This document shows, one piece after another, positions 1 to 12,992 of a DNA stretch of 64,000 nt. The notes below the pieces were generated by a model that worked only from the letters and a program-made list of their open reading frames with translations, was not told where the DNA came from and made no database searches. The DNA comes from Trichoderma breve (taxonomy: Eukaryota; Ascomycota; Sordariomycetes; Hypocreales; Hypocreaceae): assembly GCF_028502605.1 (NCBI RefSeq), contig NC_079233.1:5890001-5954000 (forward strand), read 5' to 3'. Position 1 is the first letter of the stretch, and every line of letters begins with the position of its first letter. A program made the position numbers and the translations under genes.

Positions 1-3000
1 GGCCAGAGTAGACTTCGTGTGTGACCAACAAGCTGCCAAGATAGCTGAAACGAAAGCCACGCTCTTCATTAGACCGAGGTCCAACATACCTACGGGCCTT
101 TTACTTCTTTAAATAGAAGACTCCCTTCAGTACCCATTGTAAATGTTGTGTCACCGTGACAGTGACGGCTCGGGTGGGATCCTTTGTGACGAGAGCGCTT
201 GGAGCCTCGAAAACAACGCAAAAGAACATAGACGGCCAACTTACCAACGGCAAAAAGGGAAAAGATGTACTATCATACCGTTTTACCAATTCTGATGAAA
301 ACGTGATCGTGCGGGGATGTGGAAGACGTCTTAGCCGGATACCAACCCCAGGCAAGCGAGGAAAGGTGAGCACCAACGCAGACCATTAAGGAGTACATGT
401 CCAAAACCTTGTACAAGCGTGAGTATGTTGTCGACACATCTCCATACCAACGGCATCTCCGGGAATACCTCGCTATCCACAAGCTGACAGTCCAATCTAC
501 GCCATAGCAATTGTGGAGGAACAAAATGATATCAAAAACAGGCATCACTAGGAGGACGCGGATGGACGGTCCGGAACAATGGTGGCCAACGTCCCGCTGT
601 GCAGACGGCTGATATAGTCTCAGATGGCCTGGGCCTCATCAATATGTCTCGTAGCTTCAACGGTACACTTCGATTGGGGCGATTGGCCCATCAATTAAGT
701 GAAACATCCAAGGCAATGTCCGCTAGGCCGGCTATTGCTGCCGGCATGCCGCTATGTTTGAGTTGGTTCTGTGACACCCCTGCCCCGGGTTAAGTGGCAT
801 TCATGATCTGCTATCGGTTTGTTCTGTGAGCACAGAAGTTATTGGCTGCGGTAACATATAAAAGATAGCGTGGTAGAGTGCAGAGTGATTCCCTGTACCA
901 CATACTACGTATGTACTCGTACTAGGCGATTCTTCTTCAATGTCCAGGGCAGTTCAGCTCCGTATTGGCTGTACTCAGCTGAATGTAAGAAAGTAGCCTG
1001 TGGCTTCTATTGAATGCTGATCTTTCCGCCCTGGGAAAGTGATCTGGATCCCCGGAGCGTTTAAGAAGACAATAGTTTATGGACTTGGCAGGCGGGGGTA
1101 GTATTCGCGGCTTTCTCTGTTCCTCCCGGTACATCTGGAGATTGGTCGTTTGATGCTTGAGCCCTAGAAATGTATCCTCTGTCAATATTGACAGATTTAA
1201 CAGTTATCAGAATCTCTCACATTTCCGCCTCTGTGTGAATGGGATACACAGAGACTACAGTCGATATGCTATAGCTACAGCCAGATAAATGGCGATGAGG
1301 GCTACCATACTCGTCTGTGTACCGGACGAGGCCGCACAATATTCGTAAGTATCAGATCCAGCGGCCTAGCAACTTCATCTCCTTGTTCTTTTTCTTTTCT
1401 TTTTTTAGACATGTAATTGGCGAGCTAGGAACCGGCAGAACTTGTTGTATTAGTGCTGTAAGTCGTTCAGGATGGAGGTGGAGTAGCAGTAGAAAGCGGA
1501 GAAATTGCAGGAGCATGGCAATCGCCCTATCACCCATCACATCTCAGGCTAACCTGAGGGAGCGAGCTCGACTAGCACCCAAGAGAGCTGATGTAGTGGC
1601 GGCATATTGGAAAGGTGGAGTATGCCGCGTTTGCTAGTGGGAGTTCCTATCAAGACAGAGAAGCATGCAGTTGTGCTCTGGCCGTTCATGTTCCCCTGCA
1701 TATGGCCCGCTGAGTTAATCAATCATCGGCTGGAGAGACCCTCAGATGATATGAGGTTTGCATGAAGGAACAAAAAGGTCTGGCAATTCCGTAATTTGGT
1801 GGTAGCTTGTTTGCCAACAGCTAATACCAGGTGGGTACAAGTGAGTTGGCCAAAAAGGCTGATGATCGGCGTCCGTCTTCTGTGGAGGGACTACGAACGG
1901 CCTAGATTCGACAGCAGGGACGGGAGATAAAAAGCAAAAATCATCCTTTGCCACTTATCATTTTGCTCAAGTCATCAATCCGTGCCATTGAGGGGCTTCG
2001 ACGAGACGCCGGCGCCATCTGTCAGTTGACTGTCTCCGTGGAGAGAGCCTCAAATGCCGTGCGCACGGAGCAAGATTCATATCGTTTTGTTAACGTTCTG
2101 ATGGCGACTTAGCCTCGCCATGGATAACCTAGCTGTCAGACAATTAAAGATCACCACAAGAATATCCCGTGTACGAAGCTTGCACTCGTATCTGTTGATG
2201 GTTTCGGTCATGCCGACCCCGATGAACATGCGGGCCAAAAAGAAAAAATCATCAGCAGGACCTTATCCCCATGTCTGCTCAATTAACTGGGGATGGGCCG
2301 TACCAAGTAAGGTTGGTTCCCCTAAAAGAGCACGAGGACCGGGCTGGTTTGCCAAGCTCGGCCCGCTTCCTAGGCCAGCATAGTTTCGGGCCTCTTGAAA
2401 TCGAAGAACAGTGGCCCTGGTCGCGATTAATTTCCAAAGCAGCCAGGGAGGCCAGCTAAAGTAAATGAGCCAACCCGTACCCCATACCAGTGACTTCCAT
2501 ACAAGCGCAATGCTAGGCACGTGTACGATCTACCAGTAATGCTATGCCCCCTACGGACAGCATTCCCCATAACCTTGGAAGAATGGAGCACAGCAAGTAC
2601 TGCGAAAGTAGCATCGTAGAATCTGCAGGACGATGCAAGGTACGCGCTCAGGATTCGAGAGCGTGGAAAATAGCCGAGCACCGCCATGGTGGGAGAGCTC
2701 ATAATAAACCCGGTACAGGCACTTGTGTGTACTCGTACTCTGTTGCAACATCACACCCGTGTGCTTCGGTCGGGAGGGCAACTGACACAGCAGAGTCTCA
2801 CCATAGTACCGGGCCGTAGCGCAGGCGACGGCGACGTGTACCCGTCCGTAAAGGGGGAGGAAATAAAGCAGGCACAGTCCATCGTATGGGGTACCAATAG
2901 TAATGGTGATGACGGCTCGAGGGCCTTGAATGATGACCGAATAATGAGACTAACTTTGGGCCAACAATTGCGAATCCTCCCATCATTTCCTGGAGAAGCA

Positions 3001-5436
3001 ATGTAGTGGCTGCTCATCGGCCGCCGTGGCGAGTGTCATCCTGGACCTGGAGTTCCATACGAGTACTTTTACGAGTACAAGCATGGTAGTCTAGAAACAT
3101 TCGCTCTAGCCAGGATGCTCCTCCTATCCGCGCATACACTTGAACAGGCGCGATTTCGGATAATGTCGTGAGGGTGGTCCTGACAGGGATCCAACCAGGT
3201 GACACCGGTAGCCTTGCATATGTGATATTGCCGTGCATCCACGCTGGCTTACATGAATGAATGCCTCCGCGAGATCAAGTGTCGCCGTCCACTTTCAACG
3301 GTACGTAGCCGAGGGCCCTCCTTATTGCAGTAATTATTTTATGCCATTCCAAGACCGTTGGCTCTTTACATAATTTAACGTTGTTCCCTCATATAAGAAA
3401 AAGGCCGGCGCAATATCCCATACAAGGTAAGAGCAGGAAGCCCCATGCTGGTGATAATTTCTACCAGCCTTCAGTCCGTCACCAACCCGGGTGCGTTGAT
3501 AGTCAACCGTATTCCGTGCGAGGAGCGGGCACACTCATGTTGCCGTATCATATTCGGTCTCGCACCGGACGATGGTGAAACAAAATAAAGAAAGCCACTG
3601 GCCGGATCCTACGCTTTGCGGCCGGGAATGAGACGCCACCGCGCCATCTGCCAGACCAACAGCAGCTGTAATACTGGTGCCTCTGAGCTGAAGGGGGGAA
3701 CCTGACAGGCCATCGGGTTATTAGTAGGACGTGTATTAGCCACTCGTATGGTGGGCGTTTTTGGCGTTGACTGAGGACCGCTAATCAGGACTGGGAGTAG
3801 CATGCTGGGAGTGGACGCTTGGGCCCTCGCGGATGATAGAACCGACGCAGGCCCCTGGCCAATGATGCAGCGCAGCTTCGTCTGTAGAGGGGGAACAAGC
3901 TTGCAGGGGGGCAGGGTGAAGAGAGAAAACAAGCAAGTCTTGTGCCTTCAGCTTCCAAGGAGGGATAATCATGGCTGCTGCGGTAGATTTAGGAGGGGGC
4001 CCTTGGAGATGCCTGCCGGGCAGCTTGCAGTGGTGTGCATATGCGGCCATCTGCTGGCGTATTCTCGTGCGAGGCAAAGCCCAGGTGCTGCATTGTATAA
4101 TGTTAGATTGCATGAATGATCTGAAAAGGGACGAAAATACTCTGGGGGAGTAGTGGTTTGAAGACTTGCTTGGGCACGATCAGCACTTGACCCCGGACTC
4201 AAGGGACTCAAGGAGGCTCACACCAGCAAGGTAGAACAGCAACAAAGCCTCTCTTCAGCTTGGGCGAGTCCGTAGCCAGTCCGTAGCCAGTCCAGACAGC
4301 CCTCCATCTGCCTGGCCCTTGTTCCCAAGCTTCCAGCGTCCTGGGATCGCCTCAAGCACGGCCCACATGGGCAGAGTCGACCCCGATCGCGCGTCAACCA
4401 ACCAGGCAAAGTGGATGTGGACAATTAATACTCCCTGCCTCCTGCTCTCCCGGCACCCCGGCGGAATACCTCGTCATTATCTTTTCGTCTCGCTGTCTCC
4501 TGTTCTGTACTTGTCGTTATCGCCGTTTGTCGTGTCTTTGTGCTGCTGGCTGCTCCAGCGACAATCTTCAGCTTCGTACGCCACGCAGTTTGCAGGAGCG
4601 TTGTCCGACTAGAAGCCGGCTTTGCTTTTCTTCTTTTCCGGCGTCTGTTGTGTTTCAATGGATTAAGACACATTCAGAAACCATCCACGAAGCCTTTTCA
4701 GGCGGTTCTGCTTCTTTCCTTCCTTTTCTTTCGCCTTGCGTCCAAAGGTGAGATTCATGTGGCAGGAACAAGCGACACCCTCTTGCTCTTTGTTGCCAGC
4801 TGCCTTGTTAGCCCTACGAATCCCAAAGACAAACTGACGCCTTTAATTGCTTCAGTTCTCCCCATTTTCTTTATTTAAATCGTTGCATTAGCACTTCATT
4901 GCGAATACCGGCGTCGAGACCCTTTTGCTACCGTTCGGCATCTCCGTGTTTCATTCCAAATTCCCCTTCGCATTCGACTAGATCGAGTAACCGAACCGTT
5001 TGAGAAAACCATCACCTCTCATTCCCCCGCCTCCCCATAACCAATGCTTTTTCATTGTTGAAGCGAATTTCTTTCAACAGTCTCGACGACTTCCTTTTTT
5101 TTTTTGTACGAATTGCGTGTTTTAGACTTCGAAAGCAAGACATTAGTACCCAGCCACTGGCTCACATCACCTGCGGCGTGCATAGTAGCCAGAGGGATTG
5201 CCTGTTAAGACATTTGTGCCGTCTTGTAAGTCGTTTCCCCTTGCTTTGGATGTATCACGGCAGCGAACCCTTTGGCACCAATGAACCCTGAGACAGTTCA
5301 GACCAGCTCTTGTCTGCAAAATACTAATGTTGAATCAAAGGATTATCGCCCATGACAAAGGTTGGTTATCAACCGGCTGCTACCCGTCATATACAGGCCT
5401 AAAACTAGGTAGCTGCATTGACTCAACTTCGCAGCA
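1..5436. other. Gene-free stretch and probable leader of the ApsA-like gene
   Basis: I see no credible gene here. The open frames are all short (about 110 codons or less), lie on both strands, and show no domain or splice-joined continuation. From about 4430 the + strand turns pyrimidine-rich, as expected for a fungal promoter and leader. A plausible 5'-UTR intron runs from the GTAAGT at 5226 to the CAG ending at 5434, two bases before the ATG at 5437, with a CTCAAC branch-like site just upstream. That intron is inference. Small items: a perfect 12-bp palindrome CCGTGCGCACGG at 2057-2068, and a short tandem repeat of gtccgtagcca near 4268-4293. There is no sign of a transposase or reverse transcriptase. 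Confidence 0.55.
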
Positions 5437-8400
5437 ATGTCGGCCTGGACAGACGACGAGTACATGAATGCGCAGGCCGCAGTCTCGCTGCCTGCGCGAG
5501 AGTACGTTCCTTACAGAACACCTTCGACCAAGTCAAGGAAGTCGAGGCGTTCAGCACGTTCAATCACCCCACCGGCAAAGAAGAAGATTTCGCCGTCGAG
5601 AAATGGAAACGCCTCTAAGCGTTCCTCAAGGGACATAACAACCGACGAGCAAATCAGCATCCTCGATCCACGACGCTTCACTCCCACTCTGCATGCCAAC
5701 TTGGTGTCCGAAATCTTGTCACTGAGAAGAGACCAAGAAGAAAAGGTCAAGGTTATTGAGAGCCTCGAAAGTACACTCCAAGCAAGCAGAGAGGAGCAGG
5801 AAGCTCTGCAAGACAGTGTCAATGCAGCAACCAAGGAGACCCGCTCGTTGCAACGACAGCTGTCGCTGCTGGAGGGTGGAACTTCTTCAGCATTGGGAGA
5901 TCTTTCACGAGAAAGAGATGAGGCTGTCGATTCAGCGACTGATACGAAGAAGCGCCTAGATGCAGCCCTGAAGAAAATTCGTATCCAAGAAGAAGATTCT
6001 CAGCGAGTTCATGAACAGTGGGCTGAAGAAAAAGAGAACTGGGAAGATGAGAAGCGCAAATATGAGCGGCGAATCCATGTGGCGGAAAGCCGCCTCAAAA
6101 TGGTACTTGATGAGGTTGCTGCCTATCAGGCAAATCACGCAAATGGAGCTTCTCAACAAGGTCGTGGCCATGAGAGTGATGCAGAAGACAGCGGTAGAGA
6201 GAATGACACAGGCAGCGTGAGAACAATGAGTCTCACAAGCAGCATTCGTTATTCCCTGGCCAACGGACCTGGCTTTTCTCTCAATGGCTACTCTCTGGCA
6301 GATGAGCTCAAATTCGATGATACGGATGACCAGACGGATCTTGACGGACGCGAAAGCGTCTTCTCAAGCCCACGACAACAACACCGGCGAACATTTAGCC
6401 GCGAGAGTGTTATTAGCAAGCTTCACCGAAGGACAAAGAGCATTGAAAGTGTGAAGCGTCCTGGCAGCGTTGCACGTGGCAGAGTTTTCATGAACCAATC
6501 AGTCCTAGAGGCTCTCGAAGGCGAAGATGAAGAGACCGAGGGAGAAGACTCTGCTCCGGCTCGTACTCGCGCTACCTTTAAGCCATCTTACGCTGACGCT
6601 GGAGTTCAGTCTTCTCCTGCTTCTGAAACTTCGTACAACAACGCTGGAGTCCAGTGCTCTCCTGTTTCCGACTATACATACAGCACCACTGGAGTCCAGT
6701 GCTCTCCTGACTTTGAGCATAGATACAGTGATACAGGCGTCCAGTGTTCCCCTCCGGCTCCGGCTCCCGTTCCGGCTATCATTACAGCTCCTATTTCCAC
6801 CCCCAAGCCTGTATACACCGACACTGGAATTCAATACTCTCCCACTCCCGAACCCTCATATACCGATGCAGCAATTCAACACTCCATTGCTTCCGAGTCT
6901 TCGTACACTGACACAGGAGTTCAAGATGCACCTAACTCTACAACCTCGTACGCTGATACTGGAGTTCAGTACACAGCTACTTCTGAGCCTACATACGCTG
7001 ATACAGGCGTTCAGCACTCACCTGCTTCTGAGAGCTCTTACGCTGATACAGGAATCCAATTTTCTCCACCACCTTCCCCTACACTGGAAGTGATGACATC
7101 TCCTGAACTGGAGTCTGTCATTTCTGAGGTAGTCGAAAAGAAACCGTATGAAGAGACACCCCCGCGATCGTCCGAAATTGAAGCAAATCAGCGAAAGAAG
7201 AGAGTTAGTCTACCCCCTGTTATCGAACCGCCCGCCACACCCCGACGTATGGTGTCATCAGCCTCGCAGACGGTTGAGGTTCCTTTAACCCCTCCGAAGA
7301 CACCAAATTCAGTGTACGAGCTGCGTGAGGATTCCCCTGTGGAGGTCGAGACGCCGAAGCCTGAACCGAAGATGACGACTTCTTCGACGCAGACCGAGGC
7401 TCCTGCTCCCGTAGTTGCTCCTATTGCGCTACCTCCAATCTATATCCCGAGCATCAGCATTCAACCACCAACTAGCCGGCCTACCTCGCCGCACACTCCG
7501 AAGCTACCCCAACATTTCAAAGACTTTGGATGCCAAGTCCATATCATTGTTAAAGGCGATATGGTTGACTCGAGCTCTCAAACAGAGGCAATCCAGACAG
7601 ACAAGAGACTGGCTCTTCTTCCAGCCCATCTTCAGCCGTCTTCTATCACTTCCCGTCCTACCTCGCCTCATCCTTCGGGCATTGCTATTCCCGACAAGAG
7701 CGCCAATCCTCTTGCTGGCGGCTTACCTCCTCGAAACCCTCGACGGCTGGAAAGCAGCCGGTATAGCACCGAGCTTCCGTCTTCCCCCATCAGCCTCCGA
7801 ATGGATGACCATGATTTACACGACTACAACGATGATCTTCTCCTATCGAGCCAACGCGGTCCAATAATCCCACCTCGCCGTTTCAGCAGCCTGTTCTCCG
7901 GCTTTTATACCGATTCGGATGAGATTGACGAGTTTGGCGAGCTGGACATGAGCGATTCTGAGTATCGAACCGCCTTGACGGCCCCCAGACCTCCATCTAA
8001 CCTGAGCCGAACCAATAAGCGAAGTTCAGTGGGTACAGTCGCAACTTCACCTGATCAACATTCCAAGCGCTCTGGTAGGACATCTGTAAGATCAGTAAGG
8101 AGCACCGACCTGTATAGTGTTGGTGAGAATGAGCCCCAGTCCGGGAGATCAAGCAGGCTCAACGAAAAGTCACCAGCGCCTGCACCAGGTCCATCAAGCC
8201 GTAACAGCGTCACGCGAAAGGCTACCATGGCTCAGACAGGCTTGGCTAACTACCCTACCATTGTTGAGCCCAAGAATCAAGCACCATTTCCTATCCCAGC
8301 CCGAGCCAGCTCACGGAAGCCATCCATCAGCACCAGTATCCCAAGCGATGGACGCAGCACTCCATCAAGCATTAGCGGGCATCGCCGAAGCGGTAGCCGT

Positions 8401-9977
8401 ACTTATTATGCAAACAGCGTTCATGTTCGTCGTGTTCGTTCCGCAAACACTCTGCCACACCATGAACGTCACCGCAGGACAGGCAGTCGAACACCACCTC
8501 TATCACCTTCCACTGAAGCCCCTGAAAGTCCCGGTCTCCCTCCCCTGCCCCAAAATGATATCACGACGCCGCGCCACCGAGAAGGCAGCACCTATAAGAG
8601 GCATCGCCATCAGCTATCCAACAATACTGTCATGACTGCCAAATCCGAGGCTGTATCCCAGGCAAGCTCACAAACCCCGGGAGTCGTGGATGCGATTGCT
8701 CAGACCATGGTTGGAGAATGGATGTTCAAGTATGTTCGCAGAAGGAAATCATTTGGCGTTGGAGACGCAGGCCATAAAGATGAGAACAGCAACGATAGGC
8801 ACAGGCGATGGGTCTGGGTAGCACCGTATGAGCGAGCTATTCTATGGAGCAGCAAGCAGCCATCTTCCGGCAGTGCTCTGTTAGGAAAGACGGGTCGCAA
8901 GCGTAAGTGTATGCCCCTGAAGTGAGAATTTCCGCTGAATACTAACAAACTTGAATAGTTGCTATCCAATCGGTCCTCGATGTGAAAGATGACAACCCGG
9001 CACCTCGAGGTGCTACAACGCCCATCTTCAACCGATCAATCCTTATCCTCACGCCACAGCGAGCACTCAAATTCACAGCGCCTACAGCTGAGAGACATTA
9101 TCTCTGGCTGACGGCATTGTCATTCCTGGCCCATTCTTATCAAGCCGTGCCCGACGTCCTCCCTGCCCAGCCCCAACAACACCTCTCGGTTAAGCAGCAC
9201 CCTCTCCCAAACTTTGAACCGCCACGCCCTACGAAGTTGACGAGAGGAGGAATACGAGATTCTATTCGACTGGCCAAGGGCCGAGCAGGTCCGCCAAAGA
9301 CAGAGCTGGCAAGCATGCCTAGCATCCCTGATGTTCCCACCGTACGGATGGGCGATGTTTCCAGGTTTCGAGTGGCAGAGTCCGTGACTGGAGTCGGGCA
9401 CTCAAGGGAAATCTCGGTGGATGCCGCCGAGCCACCTATGATACCTCGCTTCAATGATCGGACAGGCCACACGCCAATAAATCATGGTCGCAAGCGTAGC
9501 AACACAGGAGGTCGTGTGCCCCCGCCGCTATCTTTCCGAGGCTTCTCAGGGCCGACTCTTGGTGAAATCAGCCATCACTCTTCAAACAGTACCGCCGGTG
9601 CCAGTATCGAGACGACTGGTTCTTCTGAACTTTACCAGTCACAAGGATCTCCTGCCAGCTGGGGTATAGCCCAAACACCGCTGTCAACGGTATCATCTCA
9701 GCAAGGCAACTTCTTTGATGCAATAGGTACTGTGCGCATGGAGGCGTTTATTAGCCCTCATGCATACCAGCAGTACAACGAATATCAAGAAGAAGGTGAA
9801 GATGATTACAGAATGCTTGCGCGAAAGAAGAGTAAAGAATTTCGCCGACGCAGCAGCCGGAATCGCCGCCGAGCCCAGCTGTCAAGGAGCACCCGGGGAT
9901 CAGACGAATTCTTCAGCGGAAGCAAGACAGCAGGGGAGGAGGACTTTTTCCGAGACGACCCTTTTAGGGGCTTTTAA
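5437..9977 (+). CDS. apsA: ApsA/Num1-like cortical anchor, PH domain
   Basis: Two exons, 5437-8902 and 8959-9977, joined to 1494 aa; the 56-nt intron 8903-8958 has GTAAGT, an ACTAAC branch and TAG. Residues about 78-230 form a coiled coil beginning FTPTLHANLVSEILSLRR, which resembles the N-terminal segment of the ApsA/Num1 family. Residues about 385-545 hold ten short repeats of the form Y-x-D-x-G-V-Q, followed by SASQT, SSSTQT and SSSQTEAIQTD. A long Ser/Pro-rich disordered region follows. Residues about 1088-1215 are a Mcp5/Num1-type PH domain (GEWMFKYVRRRK ... RHYLWLTALSFLAHS) that is split by the intron. In this family the protein sits at the cell cortex, binds phosphoinositide through the PH domain, and anchors dynein or mitochondria for nuclear migration. 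The length is close to Aspergillus ApsA as I recall it. The start is the first ATG of the frame. The basic C-terminal tail ends in FRGF. Confidence 0.88.
6592..7066 (+). repeat. Degenerate repeat array inside the ApsA-like gene
   Basis: Ten copies of a short motif, Y-x-[DNT]-x-[GA]-[VI]-Q, occur at irregular spacing of about 13-25 codons, mostly separated by Ser/Pro/Glu-rich linkers. Examples are YADAGVQ, YNNAGVQ, YTDTGIQ and YADTGVQ. The DNA is similar as well (tacgctgatactggagttcag-like units), so the array probably grew by duplication and then diverged. Confidence 0.85.
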
Positions 9978-10868
9978 ATGGTCTGCAATAGCCATAACCC
10001 ACGAAACAAATCAACCATCAACCACACGCTCATTTTTACATAATATACCAGCGATCCAAATATAACGGATCAAGCAACACCACGACGGGATACCCTTCTT
10101 TTTCGACATTATAAACATCTACATTTTGCTTCAAGCCTTGTATTGATATGAATTACGGTCATTGCCGCTTTATTACTTCTTCTTTTCTTTTGCTGTTCCT
10201 TTGTTGCTTTTATCATTCATTTTTGCGGTGCACGGCGCTGATTTTCTTCCTGAACATATACGTCTGTATTAACATATTTTTTTTGTCTGCGGATGGATGT
10301 AGGGGTCAAGGGGACTCCGAAGCATATACAAAAAGGGGTGTACACAAGGCAAGAGGGAGCAATTTCCACCATGATCTCACGCTATTGGAGGCGTCTTTGG
10401 TCTGGATATAGCAAGATAGACTTGGAGATGCGATTGGCAGGGACGGCGGGATGAATGCCCTTTCAGCAAGGAAGATTGGGCGGCCTTTCTCTGGGAACAT
10501 GGAGATGTTGAGAGAAGGCTAACACTAGATAGTAAAAACTGAGATCAATACGCTCGTAATACAACGAAATTATTACTCAATGTCGTGAACATGGTGTTAC
10601 TATGGTGAACAATTTGTCATATGCTTGCTGCATGGCCGGATCCAGGGCAAACGCCGGCCCCGCCAAAGGCAGAAAAAAAAAGACATCAGTTGAGGGCACT
10701 TTGACTTAACCCCGCCATCAACACCTACTTGTACTACCACTCAAGCTTACGACTTTCTTTCCGGCTTTGTGTATTCGTCATTCGTTTGGAAGAGGAAAAA
10801 AAGAAGGGAAAAAAAACACAAGAAGAGAAGACAGAGAGAAGCAAAATAAACATACAAAGAACAACAAA
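9978..10868. other. Intergenic: ApsA-like 3' end and OTU gene promoter
   Basis: No gene is visible. The first half is T-rich and probably holds the 3'-UTR of the upstream gene. The second half includes an A-rich leader (10796-10868) that ends directly at the ATG of the OTU protein in an ACAAAATGG context. A TGGCCGGATCC string lies near 10633. Confidence 0.5.
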
Positions 10869-11810
10869 ATGGAAGCCGAGACATTGGAGCAGATGCAGTC
10901 GCGGCATCGCCGTGAGCTCAAAGACCTCCAAGGAAGAATCACAAGCAAGAAGAAGAACGCCACGAAAAAGACACGCAAGGGTGTCAACGACGAATGCGCT
11001 GAGATGGAACGACAACTAAGAGAGAAGCAAGCCTCTGAGGTTGCGGTCTTGAATGGAGAGGTAGAAGAGGATCTCGAGGAGGAAGAACATGAAGAAGAGG
11101 CACAGCAGAACGACGCGACGACCAACGGGGCGCAAGTGTTGGAAACAGCGACAGCGAAGCTGAATCTGGAGGAGAGCGGCAACGAGCAAGCGCAGCAGCC
11201 CGGCAAGAAGCGAAACCGACAAAAGGAGCGGCTGGCGCGGCGCGCTGCCGAGCAAGAGGCGGCGATGCTGCACGCCGAGCAGGAAGCGTCCAGCATGACG
11301 GACCACCGGGCGCGCGAGAGCACATACATGAAGGGCGAGTTTAAAGCTCACGGGCTCAGCGAGAAGGACATCCAGCCGGATGGCCACTGCCTGTTCGCGG
11401 CGCTGGCGGACCAGCTTGCGCACAACGGCATCCCGCTCGGTGCCGACGGCAACGACGACAAGGAGCCGGCGTATCGGACGGTAAGGAGGAAAGCGGCCGG
11501 GTTCATGGAGGCGCACGCGGATGACTTTGCGCCGTTTTTGGAGGAGGACCTGGAGGGTTATGCGAAGAAGATGAGAGATACGGCGGAATGGGGCGGGCAG
11601 CTGGAGCTGATGGCCGTGGCGAGACAGTACGGGGTCGAGATTAGAGTGATACAGGACGGGAGGACGGAGAAGATTGGAGAGGGAGAGGGAGAGGGAGAGG
11701 AAGCAAAGACGCTGTGGCTGGCGTACTATCGGCATGGGTATGGGCTGGGAGAGCACTACAACTCCTTGAGAAGGGCGACGGCGGCAGCAACTACGACGGC
11801 GGCGGACTGA
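10869..11810 (+). CDS. OTU-domain deubiquitinase (OTUD6/Otu2-like)
   Basis: Single-exon gene of 313 aa. The N-terminal half (about 1-150) is highly charged and predicted coiled coil, rich in Lys/Arg/Glu, with a KKRNRQKERLARRAAEQE stretch typical of the OTUD6/Otu2 group. The OTU cysteine-protease domain covers about 158-303. The catalytic block is DGHCLFAAL, with Asp171 and nucleophile Cys174, and the catalytic His296 sits in GLGEHYNSL. An Asp/Glu-Gly run near residue 265-272 comes from a gagagg DNA repeat. Known members remove ubiquitin and, for yeast Otu2 and OTUD6, act on 40S ribosomal subunits; that role here is by homology. The ATG at 10869 is the first ATG of the frame and has A at -3. 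The only longer reading would need a GTG start. Confidence 0.9.
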   Translation: MEAETLEQMQSRHRRELKDLQGRITSKKKNATKKTRKGVNDECAEMERQLREKQASEVAVLNGEVEEDLEEEEHEEEAQQNDATTNGAQVLETATAKLNLEESGNEQAQQPGKKRNRQKERLARRAAEQEAAMLHAEQEASSMTDHRARESTYMKGEFKAHGLSEKDIQPDGHCLFAALADQLAHNGIPLGADGNDDKEPAYRTVRRKAAGFMEAHADDFAPFLEEDLEGYAKKMRDTAEWGGQLELMAVARQYGVEIRVIQDGRTEKIGEGEGEGEEAKTLWLAYYRHGYGLGEHYNSLRRATAAATTTAAD

Positions 11811-12049
11811 GCATGCATCATGATGATATCGTGAGAGTCTTTATTTGCGTATTCATGTTATATCACAGGTCTATGGGAGAGCTTATTTTGTCCTCTCCCT
11901 CCTTCCTTCTGGAAGAAAGAAGGGAGCTCATGGGGCCCAGCTTCGATCTTACCGCTGCCCCCGTCCTACCTACATCTATATACGGAGCCCTCGTCACCTT
12001 CCTTGCAACAGAGCGCCCACTTCAACTTCAGCACCCTGCAGTGGCGTTA

Positions 12050-12992
12050 CTACCGAGACCACACGGAGATGAAGTCCCTGACGCTCCCGTCCTCATTTGT
12101 GCCCGCCTTGTGCGTCCTCGGCGGCTTGACGAGGCACACGCGGTGCAGCGCATCCGGGTGAGGCTGCTTGGGAGTGGCGCTGGGCTTGACGTTGCCGTCG
12201 TCGGTGTATTCGATGGGCTCGCCGGGGTTAGCTAGGAGGGCCTCGTAGACTTCGGGCCAGACGCCCCAGGGCGGGCCTTGCTGCGAGAGGGGCTTTCCGG
12301 AGGGGAACTCGAGGCAGATGAGCTGGCCGCCGGGGGCGAGGAGCTGGGCCATGCGCTTTGCCCACCTGGGGCGCTCTGAGGGCTGGAGCGCGCAGAGGAA
12401 CTGTTTAAGTCGGGGTTTGGAGCTGTCAGCATTTTTATTTCCATAGAACGGGGGCATATTATAGAAGTTTTGGATGGGTGTCTTTTTTTTCGTTGCTCAC
12501 TGTGTAGTCGTATATCAGGTCAAACTGGCCCTTGCCGCCCTCCCAGGCATCGCCAAAGAAGTCGCCAGACACCCACGTCACGCGACCGCATTCAACACCC
12601 TCCTCGATCGACTTGTATTTGCCCTCAGCGGCGGCCTGTTTCTGGTTCTCCCGAGCCATGTCCTGAGCTTTTTGGCTGTAGTCCAATCCGACGACGTCGT
12701 AGCCGAGGGAACTCAGGAGCAGCACGTCATGGCCGAGGCCGCAGCCGGGTATGAGGGCCGACCTTCGGATGACGGCGCCGGCGGCGTCGCGAAGCGGGTT
12801 GCCGCGGGGGTCGCGCTCGAGGGACGGCGGGATGAGGTCGGTGCGCTGGGCGAGCAGGTCGGCGAGGGCCAGGGATGGGCCAGCGCGGTCCCAGGGGTGG
12901 AAGGACTGCTGGTAGAGGGCGTCCCAGGTGTCGTTGTGCTCGGAGACGGGCTTGGAGGCGAAGGTCTCGCGGAGTTTGGAGGGAGGGTCCAT
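12050..12992 (-). CDS. Thiol/thiopurine methyltransferase family protein
   Basis: Two exons on the minus strand, 12992-12501 and 12400-12050, joined to 280 aa. The 100-nt intron (12500-12401) has GTGAGC and AAACAG, and the join restores the family sequence YDYTFLCALQPSERPRWA. The N-terminal TWDALYQQSFHPWDRAGPS block and the SAM-binding motif IPGCGLGHD (81-89) with an acidic residue at Asp104 in VGLDYS identify the TPMT superfamily, the fungal branch often called thiol or thiocyanate methyltransferase. The expected reaction is SAM-dependent methylation of a small thiol or halide/thiocyanate; the substrate cannot be read from the sequence. It is divergent from the SDR gene at 13922 across about 0.9 kb. 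Confidence 0.87.

Noticed and set aside
6527..7093. 188-codon + strand ORF in another frame inside the ApsA-like repeat region
   Set aside because: It stays open only because the repeat units are similar to each other; its Leu/Ser/Thr-rich product has no domain and the ApsA-like frame is clearly real.
11016..11756. 246-codon antisense ORF over the OTU gene
   Set aside because: Mirror of a GC-rich coding region; the OTU frame carries the catalytic residues.
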